From the NCBI RefSeq assembly GCF_019669905.1, contig NZ_AP019777.1, positions 620,001-684,000 of the forward strand: DNA of 64,000 nucleotides. The letters run 5' to 3'. The DNA comes from Methylomonas koyamae (GTDB lineage Bacteria; Pseudomonadota; Gammaproteobacteria; Methylococcales; Methylomonadaceae). Both the position numbers and the translations under genes were made by a program. This document shows, piece after piece, positions 17,343-28,300 of the stretch (its first letter is position 1; each line of letters begins with the position of its first letter). Under the pieces are notes generated by a model. It was not told the origin of the DNA, did no database searches, and saw only the letters and a list, made by a program, of their open reading frames with translations.

Positions 17343-17972
17343 TGCTCCATTCTCTCAAAGGTTGGAGCCTCCGAGGAAACCAGGGCGATTCATAACGTTT
17401 CATTCCGAAACGAGTTTGTTACTGCGACCGCTAACGCGTTAGGCCGTGATGCTGACGCAACCATTAATACCGCTTTGTTGGCTTCAAATACTAACCCAAC
17501 CACTTTATCCGGTGCGTTGACACAAGCAAAGATTTTGGAAGCGTTAACGTTGTTAAACAACATCGATGCTGATCCTACTGATCGTTATTTGATCGTTGGT
17601 CCGCAACAAATTTCTGATGCTTTGGGTATCTCTACTTTAACCAGTGGTGATTACATGGCGATTAAAAGTTTGGTTGAAGGTTCAATTAATTCAGCGTTGG
17701 GTTTCCAATGGATTATGTCCACCCAGTTAACTAAAGACAACCTAAACGCCGCTGGTTCTGCACAAAGCAACACCCGCCACTGTTTCGCTGTTCATAAACA
17801 AGCGGTTGGCTTAGCTGTTGGTCAAGACATAGTTACTACCATTGAATGGTCGCCAGATCGTTATGGTTACAACGTTGTTTCGAGTTCTTCTATGGGGGCT
17901 GTTGTAATCGAGCCTACCGGTGTAATTGAAATTGGTTGCGTTGAACCTTAATAGCTGAATAGCAAAATTGTT

Positions 17973-17997
17973 AAAGGGGGGCTTATGCCCCCTTTTT
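17973..17997 (+). terminator. Rho-independent terminator after the capsid gene
   Basis: GGGGGGC, loop TTAT, GCCCCC, then TTTTT. Its place right after the capsid gene mirrors the T7 late terminator after gene 10 and would set high capsid expression apart from the tail genes. Confidence 0.88.
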
Positions 17998-18004
17998 CGT
18001 TAAT

Positions 18005-18021
18005 AAATACAGGAAGTATTT
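18005..18021 (+). promoter_or_regulatory. Leader hairpin with AGGAA loop before tail tubular A
   Basis: AAATAC and GTATTT form a 6-bp stem around AGGAA, and ACAGGA fits the CsrA core. It overlaps an ATAAATA element (18003-18009) and lies 18 bases before the start at 18040. A separate AAGGAGCC supplies the ribosome site. Confidence 0.45.
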
Positions 18022-18039
18022 TAATTCAAGGAGCCAAGG

Positions 18040-18600
18040 ATGGCCTCTATAGTAGAAATTTCAAATGTCGCGTTAATAGGCCTTGGTGAAAACCCTATTA
18101 GTGCGTTAACCGAGCAGTCTACTCCAGCTATTGCTGTTAATGCACATTGGAACACGGTTCGTCGTTCGTTGTTGCGTCGTCATACCTGGAACTTTGCGAT
18201 AAAACGAGTTGATTTAGCTCGTTCAACAACCCCGCCTAATCACGCATACCAATATCGGTATGCGTTACCCACGGACAATATTAGGTTAGTTCAAGTTTAT
18301 ACCCAAGCCGATTACAAGGTTGAGGGTTCCTTCATTATTACTAATTCTGATAACTGTCAGATTAAGTACGTCGCAGACATTATTGACGTTAATCAATGGA
18401 CTTCTGATTTTACAGCTTTGATGGCTGCTAATTTACAGGCGGAAATTGCTTATTCAATAACAAAAGACAAAGAACTTCAAAGGCAGTTCTACAAGGTATT
18501 TGTCGATAAGTTACAAGCTGCGATTTGGGCTGATGCCTCAGAGGATACCGAAGACGAGATCCCAACCGATGCGAATGGATTGGTGGGGGTACGTTTCTAA
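18040..18600 (+). CDS. Tail tubular protein A (T7 gp11-like)
   Basis: 186 residues (T7 gp11 is 196). The N-terminal pattern VEISNVALIGLGENPISAL and the following RRSLLRRHTWNFAIKR are typical of this adaptor, which forms the upper ring of the short tail under the portal. AAGGAGCCA precedes the ATG. Its TAA overlaps the next ATG (TAATG). The frame is intact. Confidence 0.85.
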   Translation: MASIVEISNVALIGLGENPISALTEQSTPAIAVNAHWNTVRRSLLRRHTWNFAIKRVDLARSTTPPNHAYQYRYALPTDNIRLVQVYTQADYKVEGSFIITNSDNCQIKYVADIIDVNQWTSDFTALMAANLQAEIAYSITKDKELQRQFYKVFVDKLQAAIWADASEDTEDEIPTDANGLVGVRF

Positions 18601-20558
18601 TGGCCCGCGTCAAACAAGTAATTACTGACTTCACTACTGGTGAAATTTCACCAAAAATGATTGCACGCACTGACTTGGAAAGTTACAAGCACGGTGCCAA
18701 GGAAATGAAAAACGCTTACCCGCTGCCACATGGAGCGGCAACCTCAAGGCGTGGGACTCAGTTTGTCGCTGAGCTCAGAAATTCAAGTAAGCCAAGCCGC
18801 TTAATACCCTTCATCTATTCACGAACATTGTCATATTGTTTAGTGATTAATGATGGTTATTTGCGTTTTGTTAGAAACGGTCAGTACATTCTGAGCGGTG
18901 GAACCCCTTATGAGATTGCGGTTCCTTACACTGATTCGGAGCTCTCAACCTTAAGGTTCACCCAGGTTGGCACCGTGATGTATTTTGTGCATGGCAACTA
19001 TCCACCAAAAACTTTAACGCGTGTTAGCGACACAAGTTGGACGTTAGCTGATGCAGCTTTCACTTACTATGCAGTAACGGACTTTTGGTACGAAAACTAC
19101 TTCATTAAGTTCAAGATTATCTCAGGTACGACCGCGTTTAAAACGGGTGACAACTTCACGATTGCCGCAACGGCAGGCACCGTTACTGACCCTACACCGA
19201 CGAATACCGGCAATGGCACGATAGCCGCGGTGACGTTTAAAAACAGTGCTCCAACCGAGACCTGGACGATTACTTGCGTGTATGCAGATTCCGATCGACA
19301 AGAATGGTCGGTGGTAGGTTCGGTTTCTGGTACGAAGATATTAACCTGGCATACCGGTAATTATCCAAAGACCATCGTTTTTCACGAACAACGACTGTAC
19401 TTCGGCGGCACCGCCATGAACCCGCAAACCATCTGGGGTTCAGCTATCGGTGAGTACACGAACTTTACCCAAGGTGCAAAAGACAATAACGCTTTGCAAT
19501 TCACCATCGCGTCAAATCAATATGACGAATTGATTCACCTATCGTCAGCTCGCTATTTGCTGCCATTGACCTACGGCGGCGAGTTTTCAATGACGGGATC
19601 AAGCACGACCGGTATTACCCCTTCCACGATCCGCATTGCACCACAAACCTATCATGGTTCAAACGATTGCATGCCGATCAAGATTGGTAATGAGGTGATA
19701 TTTGTTCAACGCGATAACGCTAAAGTCAGGGCGATAAGTTATTCGGTTGCTGAGGACGTTAACCAAGCTCCAGACATTTCAGTGTTAGCCGAGCATTTGG
19801 TTGGCCCCGGAGTTATTGAGGCCGCGTTCGCTCAAAGCCCGGATTACCTTTCATGGTGGATACGTCAAGACGGAACCTTGCTGTCATGCGTTCACATGCG
19901 CGACTTCAACATGACGGGGTGGAGCTCACATTCAACCGAAGGTAATTTCGAGCATTTGGCGGTTATTCCAGAAAGTAACCAAGACACCGTTTATCTGGTT
20001 ATCGAGCGAACCATTAACGGCAACACCAAGCGGTATATTGAATTCTTCAATTATTACGATGATGTTTATACCGACTGCGCGATTCAATTAACGGCTGGTT
20101 CTCCAACTACCACTTGGACAGGTTTATCGCACTTAGAAGGAAAAGAGGTGTTTCCAGTCGGTGATGGACAAGTGCTGCCAAAAGTGACGGTTTCAAGCGG
20201 GCAAATCACTTTATCAAAAGCGGTTTCATCTTTAGTGGTTGGTATCCCTTACTTACCGCGAATTGTTTTGCAACATCCAAACGTACCTAACGAGCATGGT
20301 ACATCGCAAGGTGGAAAGGTCAATATTTCCAAAATTTTGATTAAAGTTCTGAATACAACTGGATTAACGATAAATAACCAAGAACAGCCATTTAGAAAAT
20401 TTGGCGATTTGACGGATTCGGCAATTGCTCCATTTACCGGTGATATTGCGATAGCTAACTTAGGTTGGTCATCAAATGAAAACACCGTATTAGAGCAGCC
20501 ATATCCTTTACCTTGGACAATTTTATCAGCGGTAATGTTTGTAAACAGCAATGATTAG
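18600..20558 (+). CDS. Tail tubular protein B (T7 gp12-like nozzle)
   Basis: 652 residues (T7 gp12 is 794), forming the nozzle of the short tail. The N-terminus has the hallmark start of the family (ITDFTTGEISPKMIARTDLESYKHGAKEMKN, with PLPHGAATSRRGTQFVAEL), followed by beta-propeller-type repeats (FHEQRLYFGGT, WGSAIGEYTNF). Coupled to tubular A by TAATG and overlapping the next gene by 8 bases. Confidence 0.9.
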   Translation: MARVKQVITDFTTGEISPKMIARTDLESYKHGAKEMKNAYPLPHGAATSRRGTQFVAELRNSSKPSRLIPFIYSRTLSYCLVINDGYLRFVRNGQYILSGGTPYEIAVPYTDSELSTLRFTQVGTVMYFVHGNYPPKTLTRVSDTSWTLADAAFTYYAVTDFWYENYFIKFKIISGTTAFKTGDNFTIAATAGTVTDPTPTNTGNGTIAAVTFKNSAPTETWTITCVYADSDRQEWSVVGSVSGTKILTWHTGNYPKTIVFHEQRLYFGGTAMNPQTIWGSAIGEYTNFTQGAKDNNALQFTIASNQYDELIHLSSARYLLPLTYGGEFSMTGSSTTGITPSTIRIAPQTYHGSNDCMPIKIGNEVIFVQRDNAKVRAISYSVAEDVNQAPDISVLAEHLVGPGVIEAAFAQSPDYLSWWIRQDGTLLSCVHMRDFNMTGWSSHSTEGNFEHLAVIPESNQDTVYLVIERTINGNTKRYIEFFNYYDDVYTDCAIQLTAGSPTTTWTGLSHLEGKEVFPVGDGQVLPKVTVSSGQITLSKAVSSLVVGIPYLPRIVLQHPNVPNEHGTSQGGKVNISKILIKVLNTTGLTINNQEQPFRKFGDLTDSAIAPFTGDIAIANLGWSSNENTVLEQPYPLPWTILSAVMFVNSND

Positions 20559-21009
20559 ACCAGCAACCTTAGACGATATTACTTATTTGTTAGCCATGAT
20601 TACGGTGGACGGTGGTTTAGAAGTACCCAGTCACAAATGGATGAATTTAAGTTTATCGAAGATCAGTACGACTATGACGTATTTGATTTCAAAAGACCCT
20701 TGCATGTTTTTTGTTTATGAAAATGAAAAAGGCAAGATTGTTGGTTTTATCGCAGGTGAATTGTCCGAAATTTGGTATGGCACGGCTAAATTTGCAACCG
20801 ACTATGCCCTTTATGTGATTAGCGACCAACGCCATAAACAAATTGGCTATAAGTTACTAATGCACTTTTTAAGCGAAGCTGAAAGATTAGGTGCTGAGCG
20901 AATTATGACGACAATGCCGCTTAGTAATTTTAATGGCGACAGTATGGAACGGCTGTTGACCAGAAAGGGTTTTACCCTGTCTTCGAAGACATACACAAAG
21001 GAATTGTAA
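20551..21009 (+). CDS. GNAT-family acetyltransferase-like protein (T7 gp13 position)
   Basis: 152 residues with a GNAT fold signature: MIRPATLDDITYLLAMI at the start, VGFIAGELSEIWYGT (beta-4), and YVISDQRHKQIGYKLLMHFLSEAERLGAERI matching the acetyl-CoA loop Q/R-x-x-G-x-G/A (here RHKQIGY). It sits where T7 encodes gp13, which is needed for virion assembly and has GNAT-like relatives. No substrate can be named. Confidence 0.75.
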   Translation: MIRPATLDDITYLLAMITVDGGLEVPSHKWMNLSLSKISTTMTYLISKDPCMFFVYENEKGKIVGFIAGELSEIWYGTAKFATDYALYVISDQRHKQIGYKLLMHFLSEAERLGAERIMTTMPLSNFNGDSMERLLTRKGFTLSSKTYTKEL

Positions 21010-21011
21010 AT

Positions 21012-21620
21012 ATGTGTGAACCAACAACGATCATGATGGGTGTCGGTATGGCGGCTTCGGCTGCGATGGCCGCTAAAAGCTCGTCTGACCAATCATCAGC
21101 TCAGAAAAAGGCCGGAAAGTATTCAGCACAATCAGCCGGTAGACAACAAGCTCAAGCTGAGTACGAAGCCAAACAAATTATGGAGCAAGCCAATGAGCAA
21201 GCTCGTCAAGTTAGGGCTGAAGCAATTTCAGTTCGAGGCAAGCAAATCGCAAATCAAGCCGCTTCAGGTGTTGTGGTTGGTGATGGTTCCGCTCAAGCAA
21301 TGGTTGATGAAGTGACCCGCTTGGCTGAACAGGATGCGGTTGCGTATCTGATGAGTGGAGCTAACGGTTCAATCTCGGCCAATGAAAAAGGTCGATTAGC
21401 TCGTATGGATGGCGAATTCCAATCGAAACAGTTTTACACCCAAGCAAGCAACACCATGACTAACGGCATGATTGGAGCTGGTGCTTCATTGCTTTCAAGT
21501 GCTGGTTCATTGGGAGCAAAAAGCGGTATGACTTTTGGCGAGATGGGCGGAAATATAAAGGGAGCATTTACCGGCAGCCCATTCAACGGCTCAGGTATGT
21601 ACAGATCATTTGGGAATTAA
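21012..21620 (+). CDS. Internal virion protein (T7 gp14-like)
   Basis: 202 residues. The start MCEPTTIMMGVGMAASAAMAAKSS and the long alanine/glutamine-rich helix that follows (QAEYEAKQIMEQANEQARQVRAEA) resemble T7 gp14, an ejected core protein that forms the outer-membrane part of the DNA channel. It follows gp13 as in T7. No transmembrane segment beyond the alanine-rich N-terminus. Confidence 0.75.
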   Translation: MCEPTTIMMGVGMAASAAMAAKSSSDQSSAQKKAGKYSAQSAGRQQAQAEYEAKQIMEQANEQARQVRAEAISVRGKQIANQAASGVVVGDGSAQAMVDEVTRLAEQDAVAYLMSGANGSISANEKGRLARMDGEFQSKQFYTQASNTMTNGMIGAGASLLSSAGSLGAKSGMTFGEMGGNIKGAFTGSPFNGSGMYRSFGN

Positions 21621-22728
21621 TAAATGGCAATTAAATTAGAGATACCACAATCAGGACAACGCGGCCAAACCTTTGAAGCCGCTCCGCTTCAAGACCCAAC
21701 GCGTGGCTTTGGAAATGTCGTCGCTAAACCAGTGTCCTTACCGACAGAGGATGTTCGCGGTAATACACGAGCCATCTTACAAACCGGCGAGTCCGCCGCT
21801 CAGACCAGTGCTACAGCTGCTAAAGCGATTAATTCCGCTGTGTCATACCTTCAGCAACATGCCGAAGCGGAAGACAAGGTAAAAGCCGCGCAGATTGAAA
21901 ATGAAATGATCGTCAAGCACGCTGAAATCGATAAACGCAATCAAGAACGAGTTTTGAAAGGCGAAATTACCTTAGCTCAAGTCGCCGACGAAAACCGTAA
22001 AGCCTTGGAAACTGAGTACAGTGCGTTAATTGAAAACACCCCTTTCAACTTTGGCACAACCAGAGACACGTTGCGAGTGTCAGCCTCAAAAAGAATGGCG
22101 GTCAGTTTCGCGGAAGATACCGACAATTTCGTCAAAAAAAATACTCAAAACGCGATTGACGCTTACAACCTAAGAATTGACACGGTGGCGCAGTCAATGA
22201 ACACCGATCCTGGTGCTTTTCAAAGAGGTATGCAGTCCTTCGAAGAGCTACGCAAAGACCCGCTTTACCAATTACGACCAGCGGTTTATGAAGCGGCGAT
22301 TGATAAAGCAAAACGCTCTGCCGCCGGCCAAATGCTGACCACGTTAGCCAAGGAAAACCCAGATAAGTTTTTCCAGTACCAAGGCGATGGAACCTTGGAC
22401 GTTTTCAAGGACGTTATTACGCCGGATCAAATGTCAGGTTTTAAAAACGATGCGGAAAACACAATTACCATACGAGCAAACCAAGAATTTGCTCAACGCA
22501 ATAGGCTGTCAAATCAGACCCGCGACGACCTTTATTTGAAGTTGGTTCAAGACCCCAATGCGGTTTCAATTTCGGAAATCAGTGCTAATCCGAATTTAGA
22601 GCCTGCGGATAAAGCGGTATTGATCAACCATAAAAATCAAATTATCCAGACCGAGCAAAGTAAAAACAAAGACATTATCGAAATTCAAAACGCGATTAAC
22701 GCGGCAAACGGTTCTGGTGTTGGCTTAA

Positions 22729-24083
22729 CAGGCTGGTGAAAAACCCACTGATATTTCCCCTTACCCACGGTTTCCGTGATTTTTTCGTGTTGAAATCGGT
22801 CATGACATCGAGTTTCAACCGTTTTGCCCCTGTTTCAAGGGCTTTTTATTCGCCTGAAGCCGTCTGTGGACGGTTTTCAGGCGCACTTCGCCCTAGGTGG
22901 GCGCACTCCACGCCGGTTTCGGCGTGAACACCAATAGGTTGAGCAAGCGCGTCAGGTTGTAGGCGGCAAAGCAAAACAAGGCCTGACCTGCGACTTTGGC
23001 TAAGCCGATGTGGCGGGTTTTACGCAGGCCCCCGACGGTCTTGATCCAGCCGAAGGCTTCTTCGACGATTTTGCGGCGCTTGAGGCTTTGAGCGTACGCT
23101 TTGCCGCGCGCGGTGCGGCCATCGACGGCACTGCCGGTCTTTTTGCGAGCAACATGGGCTTTGATGTCTTGCGTCTTGAGTTTGTTGACGAACGCCGGTT
23201 GGTCATAGCCTTTGTCGGCACCGACGCTGCCGCCTTTGGGAACACGGCGTTTGATCATTGTTTGCGCGGCTTCGATTTCAGCGGTGCCGGTGGCTTGGGT
23301 GGTTTCGACATCGACAATCAGGCCGTTACGATTCTCGGATAGGGCATGGGTGATGTAACGCAGTTTGGCCTCGGTGTATTCGCCTTTCTTGTAAAGCCGC
23401 GCTTCGGGGTCTGTCGTGCTCTGATGCGTGGCATTGCTGCGCTTTTCGCCGCTGAAGTCGACCTCGGGATTGCGGCCGGCGGGTTTATCAGGACCGCTGC
23501 CGTCTTTCTTCACGAAGCTTTTGTGCGAGGCCCAGGCTTCGATCAGGCTGCCGTCGACACTGAAGTGTTCGTCGGACACCAGGTTTTGCCATTCGGCAAT
23601 GGCCAAGACCCGCTCAAAAAACTCGCGACTCAGTGCTTCGGACAGCAGGCGCTCGCGGTTGGCGCTGAACACGCTGCGTTCCCAGACAGCATCGTCGATA
23701 CCCAAACCGACAAACCAGCGAAACAGCAGGTTGTAGTCCAGCTGTTCCATCAACTGGCGTTCGCTACGAACGGTGTACAGCACTTGCAATAGCAAGGCGC
23801 GCAGCAGTTTTTCGGGCGCAATCGACGGGCGGCCAGTATGGGAGTAGCATTCGGCAAAGACCGCATCCATAGAGGCCAATACGCCATCGACGAGTAGCCG
23901 TAAACGACGCAACGGATGCTGTTTGGGAATACGGTCTTCCAGGCTAACGTAGCTGAACCAGCTATTTTGAATGGCATCGTGTCCGCGCATGGGGGGCTTC
24001 TCCAATTTAGATGCGCTATTTTACTTGTTTGCTGAGGCTATGCGCCTTGATGACTGCAGCTTTGGGAGTTTTTCACCAGCCTG
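22729..24083 (-). mobile_element. IS5-type (DUF772/DDE_Tnp_1) element in the gp15-like gene
   Basis: 1355 bp. Terminal repeats CAGGCTGGTGAAAAAC face each other and TTAA is duplicated at 22725-22728 and 24084-24087. Excision restores the gp15-like frame. It is a different element from the one at 12550. Confidence 0.92.
22893..24005 (-). CDS. IS5-type transposase
   Basis: 370 residues, complete. DUF772 N-terminus (SLEDRIPKQHPLRRL, SIAPEKLLRALLLQVLYTVRSERQLMEQL) and a DDE domain with FSVDGSLIEAWAS, GADKGYD and VEEAFGWIKTVGGLRK. Related to IS5/IS1182-type transposases; the subgroup cannot be fixed by eye. Confidence 0.92.
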   Translation of the reverse strand: MEKPPMRGHDAIQNSWFSYVSLEDRIPKQHPLRRLRLLVDGVLASMDAVFAECYSHTGRPSIAPEKLLRALLLQVLYTVRSERQLMEQLDYNLLFRWFVGLGIDDAVWERSVFSANRERLLSEALSREFFERVLAIAEWQNLVSDEHFSVDGSLIEAWASHKSFVKKDGSGPDKPAGRNPEVDFSGEKRSNATHQSTTDPEARLYKKGEYTEAKLRYITHALSENRNGLIVDVETTQATGTAEIEAAQTMIKRRVPKGGSVGADKGYDQPAFVNKLKTQDIKAHVARKKTGSAVDGRTARGKAYAQSLKRRKIVEEAFGWIKTVGGLRKTRHIGLAKVAGQALFCFAAYNLTRLLNLLVFTPKPAWSAPT

Positions 24084-25373
24084 TTAACCGATAGCCAAGT
24101 TGACAAGTATTACAGCTTAAACGCTGGTGCTTTGGTTGACACCTTTACAAAGGGATCGGTTGAGCAACGAAAAGCAACGTTGGACAACATCATGCAATTC
24201 ACCGGTGGTCGTGTCCCGCAATCAGTCATCAATATTTTGAACACACCTCCGACAGAAGAAACCGCTCGTTCATTTTCGGAAACGCTGAACGCAATTCAAA
24301 AGGAGCATCCATCGGTTGCGGCGAAGGTTTCGGACGAAAACAAAGATATTGCTCGCATCATGGCCGACGAGGTTGAGCTTGGCTCAAAAACAAGCTTTGC
24401 CGATGCAAGAAAGATCAGGCAACAACGCCTCGACAACCTTGCTTCAGCGAAGACGTTTGACGATAGCTTATTACCGAAGGATTCCAGATACAAAACCCTT
24501 GCGGATATCGCCAGTGAGTTCGGTTCAGATTTCCCGGTTTCAGTTGCGGAGGATTATCGAGCCGCGTACCGCAGGCAGCAGCATTTGACCCCACACATGA
24601 ACGACGAAGAGCTATCGAAACGAGCTTTGGCACAAATCACCTGGGCAAAGGAAGATATTGCCGGCAAGCAATTCACAATGTTTAACGCACCGTCAAAAAT
24701 CTACAAAGACCCCGAGGATTTGAAGGCATTTAAGGTTATCACCGAGCAGTATGTAAAAGACAACAACATTGGGAACTTCCAACTAATCCCCGGTGCAAGA
24801 TCAGTGGATGGTAAAACCGGTTATTTGTTGTTCAATTGGGATAAAAACCAATTCGAAGACAAGGTGTTTTCACCAAACAAAGAGGAAGCATATCGAATCA
24901 TGAATCCAAATCGTGGGGCTGAATTTTCTTTGGGTAATGTCATTGGAAAAATTGAAACCGGCATTCGCAACCCGAATTTGATTAGCGAAATTCAGGCAGC
25001 TCAAGCCAAGGTTCCCGCGTTAGCTGATGAAAAAGGCTTATTCACCGCCATTGCAAAAACCGAATCGAATTTCAATACCAGTGCGGTAAATCCAGACTCC
25101 AAAGCGTATGGGCTTTATCAGTTTGTGGAATCGACCGGTAAGCAATACGGTTTAGCTCCAGGAGGCTCAGTTGAGGATCAACACTCGGCCATGATTAGCT
25201 ACTGGCGTGATTTGACCAGGCGTTACCCTGGCGATACCGAACGAGCTTTGAAAGAGTACAGCGGTTATTTCTACAACAAGGATAAGTACGGCGAGAAATA
25301 CGCCAATGAGGAGTTCAATAGATATATGAACACCCTCAAGAAAAATGGATACAAACCAGCATAAGGATTTTGC

Positions 25374-28300
25374 ATGATTGAAATCAACCCACAGGATGTG
25401 GAAAAAAATTCAGTTCAACCGGTTCAGCAGCCGGAAGTGGTTCGCAGCCAGTTAACCCCAGACGCCCCTTCACCGGCTAATCCTTACTTTGATGAATTAA
25501 ATCAACAGCAGCCTGAGCGTTCTTTGCTGCATGACGAGCTCGTTATTAATAACGCAGCCGGCTCGATATTGAATGCCACGAAAAAAGAATACAACATCGA
25601 CTATCCCGCGCAGGCCGGCTATGAACCGTATCGCGATGATCGTACTTTGTTTAATCAAATCAAGTTAGACGATTATCCAAGCTTAATGGATTCGCGTTCG
25701 CCTCAAGAATTGAGGATGAAGCTTAGAAAACTTCACGACGAAGACGCCGCACGAGAAAACATTAGCCGCAATGGAGCATTGGGTGTGCTTGGCGCCGTTG
25801 TAACTGGTGTGGCTGATCCAATCAATTTAGTGCCAATGGTCGGTCAATCGACTAAGGCAAGGATGGCTTGGGCCGCTGCTACCACGGCAGTTGATGAAGC
25901 TGCCCTTCAAGCTAGCCAAGAACATCGAACCGCACAAGAGACCGCATTGAACATCGGCACGGCAACCGCGTTTACCGGTGTGCTGTCGGCTTTAGCCAAT
26001 CGATATGGAGCAAAAGCTCCGATATTGCCAGATGGTGTGCCCGATCCTCATGCCCAACCAGATTATGTACCTATCCAATCAGCCGATTCCGTAGGTGCTG
26101 CCGCAACCCCTGATGCACTGATCGATACTTTTACAGCAGACGATACAAAATTAGTGGGAGGTTGGTTAACCAAGCTGGCTACCAAGGGACCAATGGGAGG
26201 TGTTGGTGCAAAGTTAATGCAAAGCCCTAACCCGGAGATTAGGTCTCTCGCAAACGAAGTTTTTGATCATGGCTTTGTCACGGTCGGCAATACCAAAGGT
26301 AAAGCGATTAATTCCGTCGAGGCTTTGATCGAAGATACCAAAAACAGTTGGGTAAGTAAGATTGAAGCTGATCGCCAAGCTGGCTTTGCTGAATACGTGA
26401 AAAATGCGGAGCAAGCTGTTCAGCAGTTCTCCAAAAAGGAGTTCAACGAGCTGGTTCAACGTCAATTGCGATATGGCGATGTTGTCGATAGTGGGATTGT
26501 TAAAGCCGCTGAAAACATCCGCAAAATGATCGATGATTTCGGCAAGGTTCTTTATGAGCACGACAAAATCAGCAACCCGGACAATGTGTACGGGGCGGTG
26601 CATATGTTTCCACGCGATTACCAGAAAAGCTTTGCGAGGTTGAACGCAAACGAGGTGATAACCAAATTAGCTGACCGAATTGAAGCCAAGTGGAAAGCTG
26701 ACCCAAAAGAATTACAACGGGCAATGGATACCACCGATGGTAGCTTTCATGATGTTCGAGCCGAAGCATTGGATGTCGCTAAATCGGTTTATAACCACAT
26801 TATTGGCGGTAAGTCTGAATTTCCGGCAACAACCGGTCGTCGTAAGCTGCGATTAGAGGACAAGGATTTGATGTTCCTGATCAATGAAGATCCTTATGAG
26901 ATTGCTTACAAATACCTGGCTCGAACTGCCCCTAAGATCGAGTTGTTGAATAGATTTGGTAGTTACAACGCCGATCAATTGTTGAAAGACGCGTTAGCAA
27001 AGAACACAGATTTAAAGCTGAACGCTAAACCGAGTGAGCAAAAAGCTTTAGAGGCTGCAAGGGTTTCTGATGAGGAAAACTTTAAAGTAGCTTTCAATCG
27101 CTTACTTGGAAATCCGAACGACACCGGAGCCACGAATGCTTATAAAGATGGTCTGAATTTTTTGAATAACTTCTTGGTTTCAACCAAGATGGGTAAAGCT
27201 TTAATCGCGTCTTTGAATGACGTTGGGGCCAGTGTAATGATCAATGGTCCGATTAAATCAATGGAGCATTATGGCAAAGCGTTATTGGATTTTAGTGACT
27301 TAGGAAAGCTGCAAAAAGCTCAAGCAACCCGAATGGCTACCGCCTGGGATCGTGTTGCCAGTGATCGAGCAAAAGACCTGGAAGAGATCATGTCGAGCAG
27401 CAACCCGAATAACTTCATCAACGATTTTATGGCTAAGACCTCTGCTACGTTGATGAAAGCTTCAGGCTTGCCGAAGTGGACGACCTTCGGCCAAGGCGTA
27501 AATGGCACCATCGCGGTCGATAAAATCTTGGCGGCTGGTGAAAGGTTAACGGGTGGAGCAAAGTTAAGTAACTCCGAAATTACGTTTTTTGCTCAGCATG
27601 GTTTGACCGCTGAGAACATCAAAGATATTTACGCCGCAAGCAAGCAATTTGGTGATGTATCCAATCGCATTGCCAATGTCGATCAATGGGCTGACCAAGA
27701 GCTTGCCGGTGTTTTTGGTAGCTCAGTAAACAGGATGGTTAGCTCCGCCATTGTAAAGGTCAATGCGTCCACCTTACCCGCCTTCATGGATCGAGCCGAG
27801 CTAAAGCTGCTGTTCAAGTTTCAATCGTTCGCTTGGTCTGCATGGCAACGTATCGCGGTTGCCGGCTTACAGCGTCACGATGCGAACTTTTTATGGGCGG
27901 CAACAGCTATGACTGGCATCGGCATCTTGCAGACCAAGCTGAAAAGCTTCGCTTATGGAAATAAAGAGCCTGAAACCTGGGAGGGTTGGGTAGTTTCCGG
28001 GGTGAACAACACTGGTTTAGGTCTATTCCCCGGCATGCTGTACGACAAGTTAAGTGCTCCATTTGGATTAACACCGACAAATCGATTGTTTGATGCCTCA
28101 AAAGCGTATGGCTACGAAAAAGGTAAGCCGGATTGGGTTCGCTTTATTGGGCCTGGTGCTCAACCCTTTACCGATGCTTCAACGGTATTGAATGGCTTCA
28201 GAGATACAGAGCGTTGGGACAAACAAGAGATTGACGCGACCCGCAGGCTAATACCATTCAACAACCTCTGGTATGCCAGCCATGCGGTTGATCAATTTAA

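Larger units (their letters stand above)
16075..17392 (-). mobile_element. IS3-family element in the capsid gene
   Basis: 1318 bp with terminal repeats TGAATCGCCC and TCGGAGGC at matching positions of both ends. It is flanked by a 3-bp duplication TAA (16072-16074 and 17393-17395). Two overlapping transposase frames lie on the minus strand. Its excision restores the capsid frame, so the ends are exact. Confidence 0.93.
15794..17951 (+). pseudogene. Major capsid protein, interrupted by an IS3-family element
   Basis: The gene lies in two parts, 15794-16074 and 17396-17951 (17393-17395 being the duplicated TAA). Joined, they give exactly 279 codons (278 residues), with DELKT reading directly into NVSFRNEFVTA. 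The protein opens MATNITAAFIQQWNDEVKQA and follows scaffold, fitting a HK97-fold podoviral capsid (T7 gp10 is about 345 residues). A terminator follows, as in T7 after gene 10. The break separates the first ~94 residues from the rest. Confidence 0.88.
21624..25364 (+). pseudogene. Internal virion protein (T7 gp15-like) with C-terminal lytic transglycosylase domain, interrupted by IS
   Basis: Two parts, 21624-22728 and 24088-25364, join to exactly 794 codons (793 residues; T7 gp15 is 747) across GSGVGLTDSQVDKYYS. The bulk is a long helical core protein that is ejected into the periplasm with DNA. Residues about 684-770 form an SLT transglycosylase domain with catalytic Glu694 (IAKTESNFN) and AYGLYQFVESTG. 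In T7 this domain is at the N-terminus of gp16, the next gene. The insertion cuts the protein near residue 368, so it is inactive. Confidence 0.85.
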